From Sedimentisphaerales bacterium (GTDB lineage: Bacteria; Planctomycetota; Phycisphaerae; Sedimentisphaerales; Anaerobacaceae): 6,170 nt of DNA. The translations under genes and the position numbers were made by a program. Of the stretch, positions 1 through 4,496 are shown in pieces. The stretch lies in contig JAFGTU010000414.1 in NCBI GenBank assembly GCA_016933985.1, positions 1 to 6,170 of the forward strand. The letters are read 5' to 3'. Positions within the stretch are counted from its first letter, which is position 1. Each line of letters opens with the position of its first letter. The notes under the pieces were generated by a model that was given only the letters and a program-made list of their open reading frames with translations, had not been told where the DNA came from and searched no databases.

Positions 1-439
1 CACGTCGAATGCTGACCGCGCCTCCCGGGGCCAGGACCCGCATCATTTCTTCCATAGCGACGTCGCCGGCGTCGCCGACGACGATCAGGTTGATTAGATT
101 ATCCGTGTAGGGAAGGACCGAGCCCGAAAACTGCTCGACTGAAACCGGTCCGTATTCGCGGTTGGCCGATTGTGATTTGATGTATTCTCTGGCCTGTGCT
201 ACTTTAGCCGGGTCCGGTTCGAGTCCGTGGATGGTGAAGCAGTCTGCTGCGCCCAGCGCGGCGGTCAACTTACCATCACCGCAACCCAGGTGGACCACGA
301 TGCCGCCTTGAACGCCGGCGGCGTCGAAAATCCCTTTGGCCTGCGCTATCAGATCGTTCTGTTTTGCCTGGGCGGGGTCGCTGAACAAGACAACAGGCAG
401 CACAAGCACCCACAGTGTGATTGTAAGAGGGCGTTTCAT
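1..439 (-). CDS. Exported protein with N-terminal class I SAM-methyltransferase fold (3' end outside window; possibly fused to a PQQ-like beta-propeller)
   Basis: Only the first 146 residues are present; the frame stays open to the left edge. The ATG at 437-439 is preceded by GAAGGA about 10 bases upstream, a usable ribosome binding site. Residues 1-25 form a signal peptide: K2 and R3, a hydrophobic stretch, then a likely cleavage after AQA (23-25). A Rossmann methyltransferase core follows. The glycine-rich motif I is VVHLGCGDGKL (48-58), an acidic residue ends the next strand in GLEPDP (E74), a post-II strand is NLIVVGD (117-123), and EEMMRVLAPGG (130-140) is the typical region before the fifth strand. 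From memory of planctomycete proteins, this exported methyltransferase fold often heads a long protein with PQQ-like propeller repeats. That second part is not visible here. Export is odd because SAM is cytoplasmic, so the domain may bind something else or be vestigial. The fold is clear; substrate and activity are unknown. Confidence 0.8.
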   Translation of the reverse strand, partial: MKRPLTITLWVLVLPVVLFSDPAQAKQNDLIAQAKGIFDAAGVQGGIVVHLGCGDGKLTAALGAADCFTIHGLEPDPAKVAQAREYIKSQSANREYGPVSVEQFSGSVLPYTDNLINLIVVGDAGDVAMEEMMRVLAPGGAVSIRR

Positions 440-690
440 CTTGTAAGAATCCTTCGTGTTCAAATAATCATTTGTGCGGTCTGATAATACCGGCTCTTCA
501 TTGGAGGCCGGCGCTGCTTCTACCAATTTGTACCGGGCGGCCTGCGGCAGGTCAACGGCATTTTGACAATCTGCTGCGAAAACGCCCGCTCCCGCGTTTG
601 GCGTCCCGGACCTCGGGTCTCTTACGGATATCCGGACCTCTGGCTGTTGGAGATCTTATGGGATGTTCCGAGCTACTCTGGAATTGCTGT
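440..690. other. Divergent intergenic region, no gene recognised
   Basis: This stretch lies between the leftward methyltransferase-fold gene and the promoter of the rightward operon. The open frames crossing it have no recognisable domain, signal peptide or ribosome binding site. On the minus strand TATTAT (complement of 484-489) is a possible -10 for the leftward gene and would give a leader of about 40 bases, but no good -35 lies 16-18 bases upstream. A hairpin-forming inverted repeat (CCGGC at 490-494, GCCGG at 507-511) sits beside that candidate. CCGGACCTC occurs twice, at 606-614 and 632-640. Neither repeat has a demonstrated role. Confidence 0.5.
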
Positions 691-719
691 TTGACGCGGT
701 GATTGCCAAGACTTATAAT
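691..719 (+). promoter_or_regulatory. Sigma70-type promoter of the LEA14/propeller/hydrolase operon
   Basis: TTGACG (691-696) matches the -35 consensus at five of six positions. A 17 bp spacer leads to a perfect TATAAT (714-719). Transcription would start near 724-728, leaving a leader of roughly 20 bases that contains GAGGA (734-738), 8 bases before the ATG at 747. The position directly ahead of the first gene supports a housekeeping-type promoter. No second promoter is evident in the short gaps downstream, so it probably drives all three plus-strand genes. No clear operator was identified. Confidence 0.8.
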
Positions 720-746
720 GGTCGCTTGTTTTAGAGGAATGTAAGG

Positions 747-1265
747 ATGTGTTGCAGAACAGTTTTTGTGTTGGCGGCATTATCGATTGTGCTTTGTCCG
801 GGCTGTGGGGGCGGCTTTGGCGGCGGTGGAGAAGCAAAGCCCAGGGCAAGGCTGATTGGGATTCATTTTGGGCGGCTCGACCGCGCTGCTCTGGAATTGG
901 TCTTCGACGTCAAGATCGCCAATCGCTATTCGACGGAGATGCCGTTGACGAACATGACCTACAGCCTTTCCAGTAAGAGCACCGAGCTGGTCACAGGCAG
1001 CGCCAAGCCTAATACTACGATTGCTGTGGGGGCAAAGCAGAAGGTGGCTCTGCCTGTGAGGGTCCATTACGGGCGAATACTGCGGACGTTGAAAGACGTC
1101 GAGCCGGGCTCGAGAATTCCATACAGTGCCAAGCTGGTGCTATCGGTGGATGCGGGTGGAGCCGGGGAGCTTGAAGTGCCGCTGAGAAAGAAGGGCAAAG
1201 TCACGCTGCCGTTTGTTTCGCGCGTGACGTATAAGAGAATTCTGGAGCTGGTCGAATACAAGTGA
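747..1265 (+). CDS. LEA type 2 (LEA14/WHy-like) family lipoprotein
   Basis: The product has 172 residues. The N-terminus is a lipoprotein-type signal: R4, a hydrophobic run (6-16), and a Gly-Cys junction with C20 as the probable lipidated residue. The -3 position is Cys rather than Leu, so the lipobox is not canonical. A glycine-rich tether (21-28) follows, as in many planctomycete lipoproteins. Residues about 35-160 resemble the LEA_2/WHy beta-sandwich: FDVKIANRYSTEMPLTNMTYSL (53-74, read in two parts), a conserved VALPVRV strand (100-106), and VEPGSRIPYSAKLVLSVDA (118-136). The family's usual Asn-Pro after the first strand is Asn-Arg here (N59, R60). The family is associated with desiccation or stress protection in plants, but the bacterial lipoprotein forms have no settled function. 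GAGGA at 734-738 supports the start. It is the first gene after a strong promoter and lies 21 bp (15 bp to the alternative ATG) before the propeller gene, so co-transcription is likely. Confidence 0.85.
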   Translation: MCCRTVFVLAALSIVLCPGCGGGFGGGGEAKPRARLIGIHFGRLDRAALELVFDVKIANRYSTEMPLTNMTYSLSSKSTELVTGSAKPNTTIAVGAKQKVALPVRVHYGRILRTLKDVEPGSRIPYSAKLVLSVDAGGAGELEVPLRKKGKVTLPFVSRVTYKRILELVEYK

Positions 1266-1274
1266 CTTTATTGC

Positions 1275-1280
1275 GAGGAG
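1275..1280 (+). promoter_or_regulatory. Shine-Dalgarno site that favours the ATG at 1287 over 1281
   Basis: GAGGAG directly abuts the ATG at 1281, leaving no spacer, but lies 6 bases before the in-frame ATG at 1287. A 5-9 base spacing is normal for initiation, so 1287 is the likelier start. A third in-frame ATG at 1296 would leave 15 bases. The choice changes the protein only by two residues ahead of the signal peptide. Confidence 0.6.
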
Positions 1281-1286
1281 ATGCTT

Positions 1287-2480
1287 ATGTGGATTATGTT
1301 TGAAACGAAAAGAGAATCGAGCAGGGCGTTTCCGGGTTATCTGCTTGTTGTCGGGGTATTGTTGTGCGGGGCGTCTTATGGCGAGGTTGGATGGTTGCGG
1401 AAGACTATAGACGGGCCGAATAGCGGGAACGAGCAAACGGCGTGCGTGGTTGCGGACTTCGACAAGGACGGGATTGTCGATTTTGCCGTGACCGAGCGGA
1501 CGAAGACGCCATCGGTTGTGTGGTACAAGTATAACGGCAGCGACTGGGATAAGAGGGTAATCGACGACAGCCAATTGAAGCCGGAGGCGGGCGGCGATTG
1601 CTGCGACATAGACGGCGACGGCGATCTCGATATTATCTTCGGGCAGGATGCCAGCGGCAACAAGATATGGTGGTGGGAGAATCCCTATCCTGACTTTTCA
1701 AAGCCCTGGGTGCGCCGGGATATAAAGAAGGACGGGGCGAGCAAGCATCACGATCAGATAGTCGGCGACTTCGACGGCGACGGCAAGCCGGAGCTGGTCT
1801 CGTGGAACCAGAACGCCAAATCGCTGCTTCTCTACGAGATTCCTGCGAATCCGAAATCGGTCGAGGCATGGACGCCGACGGTGATTTACCAATGGTCCAG
1901 CGGGCGCGAGCGAGAGGGCTTTCCGTCGGTCAGCGTGGATATCGATCTTGACGGCAAGATCGATATTGTGGGCGGCGGGCGGTGGTTCAAGCATCTCGGC
2001 GGGACGAAGTTCGAAGAGAATATTATCGACGGCGAGATGACTTTTACTCAATGTGCGGCGGGGCAGCTAATTACGGGCGGTCGGCCGGAAGTTGTCTTCA
2101 GTCCGGGCGATATGGACGGCGATGCGAAGATGTACGAATGGAAGGACGGTAAGTGGACGGCACGGAAGCTGCAATATATGATTCACGGCCATACCTGCGA
2201 GATACGCGATATCGACGGCGACGGCAAGCTCGATATTATGATAGGAGAGATGGGCAATCCCGGGGCGGGTGATAACGCCAAGACGTATATATGGTACGGG
2301 GATGGCAAGGGCCAGCTCAGAGAAACGGTGGCGTCGCAAGGCCAGGGAATTCATGAGGGCAAACTCGGCGATTTCGACGGCGACGGCGATCTCGATATAT
2401 TGATGAAGCCGTATAACCACAATGCACCGCGCATTGATGCTTTGCTGAATACGGGTCCGGCCAAAGGTGGGGCAGGCTGA
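1287..2480 (+). CDS. Exported FG-GAP/VCBS repeat protein, seven-bladed calcium-binding beta-propeller
   Basis: The product has 397 residues from ATG 1287, or 399 from ATG 1281; positions here use the longer form. A signal peptide covers about 1-34: basic residues K10 and R11, hydrophobic LLVVGVLL (21-28), and probable cleavage after ASYG. The Cys at 29 lacks a small residue before it, so it is probably not a lipoprotein. The mature chain is made of FG-GAP/VCBS blades with DxDxDG calcium loops starting at D59, D109, D163, D220, D310 and D364, each followed by a hydrophobic strand such as LDIIF or LDIMI. A seventh blade near 260-287 keeps the strand (RPEVVF) but has QLITGG in place of the loop. 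Spacing of about 42-57 residues fits a closed seven-bladed propeller. Such exported propellers usually bind ligands or proteins; no catalytic residues are seen. The gene lies between the lipoprotein and a glycoside hydrolase in the same direction. A carbohydrate- or surface-binding role is inferred, not shown. Confidence 0.88.
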   Translation: MWIMFETKRESSRAFPGYLLVVGVLLCGASYGEVGWLRKTIDGPNSGNEQTACVVADFDKDGIVDFAVTERTKTPSVVWYKYNGSDWDKRVIDDSQLKPEAGGDCCDIDGDGDLDIIFGQDASGNKIWWWENPYPDFSKPWVRRDIKKDGASKHHDQIVGDFDGDGKPELVSWNQNAKSLLLYEIPANPKSVEAWTPTVIYQWSSGREREGFPSVSVDIDLDGKIDIVGGGRWFKHLGGTKFEENIIDGEMTFTQCAAGQLITGGRPEVVFSPGDMDGDAKMYEWKDGKWTARKLQYMIHGHTCEIRDIDGDGKLDIMIGEMGNPGAGDNAKTYIWYGDGKGQLRETVASQGQGIHEGKLGDFDGDGDLDILMKPYNHNAPRIDALLNTGPAKGGAG

Positions 2481-2525
2481 CGGCGGGACTTGCGGTGACA
2501 GAGTTTCGGCGTGTAGCGTACGATT

Positions 2526-4391
2526 ATGAATCGACAAACTGAATTGGCGGTATTGAGAAAAGGCGGCGCGGGTATTCTGATTTTAGTTGTGCTGCTGTCT
2601 GGAGTATTTGAGTCGGCGGCTGCGCGGGATTTGCATGTTTGGGAGAAGGTGGAGATTAGTCTGCGGGCTGAAGAGCCTTATGAGAATCCGTATAGAGATG
2701 TTGATGTGTGGGTCGATCTTGAGGGGCCGGGGTTAGAGAAACGGTGTTATGGATTCTGGGATGGGGGGTATACTTTTAGGGTTCGCGTTACGGCGACTGG
2801 GCCGGGGACGTGGCGGTGGCGGAGCGGATCGAATAAGAAAGATCCAGGGCTTGCCGGCAAGGAGGGACGATTCGAGGCGATTGGGTGGTCCGAGGCGGAA
2901 AGAAAAGAGAATGCGACTCGGCGGGGGATGATTAAGGCCTCGGCGAACGGTCATGCATTCGAGTGGGCGGACGGGACGCCTTGTTTTCTTATGGGCGACA
3001 CGTGGTGGCCTGTGCCGACTTTTCGGTATCGCTGGTACGAGGATGATAAGGAGCGACCGATCGGGCCGGGCGCGGGATTGAAGGATTATTTGAGGTTTCG
3101 CAGGGAGCAGGGGTTCAACTGCATTGCAATGATTGCGGCGCTGCCGAATTGGGCGAACGACGACAAGCCAGCAGAGCTGAAGACGGGTGACGGGACGGTT
3201 CTGCGGTCGGCGTGGAAGCAGGCAGGGACCAACAGCGCCAAGGACATGCACGACGAAGACGGCAATCGAGCGTTTCTGTTTCCGGGTAAGGTGCCGGGAT
3301 TCGAGAAATATTACCCGGACGTGGAGAGGATCAATCCTGCGTACTTTCGCAATATGGATAAGAAAATCGACTACTTGAATTTGCAGGGGTTTGTGCCGTT
3401 TATAGAGGTGTCGCGGCGCGACATCGGGCAGGCGTGGAAGAAGTACTATGACTGGCCCGGCTCTTATACGCGGTACATCCAGTATATATGGAGCCGGTAC
3501 CAGGCGAACATCTGTCTGTTCAGCCCGATTCATCTGGATTGGACGGGCGCGACGATACCTGCGTCGGAATGGAACGAGGTGGCGAATAAGGTGATCGAAA
3601 AGTACGGCCATCCGCCGTTCGGGACTATGGCGGGGACGAACTCCAATCCATCGACGCTCCGGAACTTTGGGCATACGGACAAGGCGCGGTGGCTTACGTT
3701 TCACCAGATAGGCAACAGGCGGACGCACGATTTGTACCCTTATCTGACGGAGATATTCAACGCTTCGCCGCCGGTTCCGGGGATAAACGGCGAGCCTTAC
3801 TATGCAGGGATGCTCGATGCCGAAGGAGGGACAGAGAAATCGGCGCTGTATTGCCGCTCGGCGATGTATGGCAGCGTGCTCTCCGGTGGGCTGGGCGGGC
3901 ATATTTACGGTGCCGGTGGATGGCAGGGGGGCTTATGGAGCGGAGAAATCGAGGATGCCTCGCCAACTCCGATTTGGGAGGTGATAAAATGGGCCTCGGC
4001 GGGGCAGATGCGGTATCTGCGGGACTTTATTCTCTCCGAAGGCAAGAGATACCAAGAGCTTGTTCCGAGCGTGGAGCTTGTCGAGCCGGGCAGGACGGGC
4101 GAGGAGAAATCCTGTATCGGCTGGGCGTATTGTGCGCGAACGGCGGAGAAGGATTTGTTTCTTTTGTACTTTGAGAAGGATTGCCCTGCAGCGAAGCTGA
4201 GCGGCGCCGCGGCGAACGGGAAGTATGAAGCGAAATGGTTCGACCCGAGGAGGGGGCGGTGGATTGATGCGGGCGTATTGACTGCGGGCAGTGATGGAAG
4301 GATTACGCTACCGAGATTTCCGAGAGATACGGGTAAGGCGGATGTTGATTGGGGTTTGAAGCTCGTTCTGCAGGCGGGGAACCTGCGGTAA
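2526..4391 (+). CDS. Exported DUF5060-DUF4038 glycoside hydrolase, GH140-like (apiosidase-related)
   Basis: The product has 621 residues. Signal peptide: K12 after R11, hydrophobic ILILVVLLSGVF (17-28), cleavage after AAA (31-33). Residues about 37-118 match a DUF5060 beta-sandwich (ENPYRDVDVWVDLEGPG, FWDGGYTFRVRV, GTWRWRS). Residues about 135-505 form a DUF4038-type TIM barrel with the signature FLMGDTWW (154-161). The strand-7 motif NGEPYY has E423 as the likely nucleophile, and HIYGAGGWQGGLWSG (459-473) follows. Residues about 525-617 resemble the C-terminal beta domain of these enzymes, with WFDPRRGRW (571-579). GH140 includes an apiosidase acting on rhamnogalacturonan II; the substrate here cannot be read. 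The usual Gly-Gly-Asp acid/base motif is absent, and D338 in the PIHLDW region is the nearest candidate. An in-frame TAG at 2514-2516 rules out a standard start further upstream. No clear Shine-Dalgarno precedes the ATG. The gene lies 45 bp after the propeller gene and probably ends the operon. Confidence 0.85.
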   Translation: MNRQTELAVLRKGGAGILILVVLLSGVFESAAARDLHVWEKVEISLRAEEPYENPYRDVDVWVDLEGPGLEKRCYGFWDGGYTFRVRVTATGPGTWRWRSGSNKKDPGLAGKEGRFEAIGWSEAERKENATRRGMIKASANGHAFEWADGTPCFLMGDTWWPVPTFRYRWYEDDKERPIGPGAGLKDYLRFRREQGFNCIAMIAALPNWANDDKPAELKTGDGTVLRSAWKQAGTNSAKDMHDEDGNRAFLFPGKVPGFEKYYPDVERINPAYFRNMDKKIDYLNLQGFVPFIEVSRRDIGQAWKKYYDWPGSYTRYIQYIWSRYQANICLFSPIHLDWTGATIPASEWNEVANKVIEKYGHPPFGTMAGTNSNPSTLRNFGHTDKARWLTFHQIGNRRTHDLYPYLTEIFNASPPVPGINGEPYYAGMLDAEGGTEKSALYCRSAMYGSVLSGGLGGHIYGAGGWQGGLWSGEIEDASPTPIWEVIKWASAGQMRYLRDFILSEGKRYQELVPSVELVEPGRTGEEKSCIGWAYCARTAEKDLFLLYFEKDCPAAKLSGAAANGKYEAKWFDPRRGRWIDAGVLTAGSDGRITLPRFPRDTGKADVDWGLKLVLQAGNLR

Positions 4392-4411
4392 GACCGCAGA
4401 CCAAATGGGCG

Positions 4412-4447
4412 AAAAAAAGGCCGACCAACCATGCGAGGCTGGTCGGC
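4412..4447 (-). terminator. Rho-independent terminator for the leftward beta-helix/dockerin gene
   Basis: GCCGACCA (4420-4427) pairs with TGGTCGGC (4440-4447). Two further C-G pairs inside (4429-4430 with 4437-4438) follow a mismatch, and the loop is six bases. Read on the minus strand, the stem is followed at once by seven T (complement of 4412-4418), the classic intrinsic form, about 50 bases past the stop of the leftward gene. On the plus strand the stem is followed only by TTCGG, so it would terminate the operon weakly at best. The site lies between the two convergent stop codons. Confidence 0.8.
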
Positions 4448-4496
4448 TTCGGTGGGAGGGTGGTCGGACGGGTGTATCAAGACTTCTGAGAGTGTC

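Noticed and set aside
227..702. Plus-strand open frames (227-484 and 472-702) running from the methyltransferase-fold gene into the intergenic region.
   Set aside because: The first is antisense to a well-supported gene. The second has no domain, signal peptide or ribosome binding site, and it overlaps the promoter at 691.
1767..2400. Repeated GACGGCGACGGC-type segments that could look like a DNA repeat array.
   Set aside because: They are codons of the DxDxDG calcium loops, irregularly spaced and in frame, so they are explained by the protein repeats.
2481..2525. Possible independent promoter ahead of the hydrolase gene.
   Set aside because: The 45-base gap has no -10-like element at a sensible distance from a -35, so co-transcription is the simpler reading.
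1140..2537. Several minus-strand open frames opposite the propeller gene (1140-1574, 1698-2051, 2067-2537).
   Set aside because: They repeat phrases such as VAVEIA that are the reverse reading of the DxDxDG codons, so they are shadows of the repeats.
2733..3902. A 389-residue minus-strand open frame opposite the GH140-like gene.
   Set aside because: It is rich in Arg, Pro and His, as expected from the reverse of a GC-rich gene. The plus-strand product has coherent domains along its full length.
3905..4480. A 191-residue minus-strand open frame spanning the end of the hydrolase gene and the terminator.
   Set aside because: It crosses the terminator hairpin, is antisense to the conserved C-terminal domain, and has no recognisable domain.
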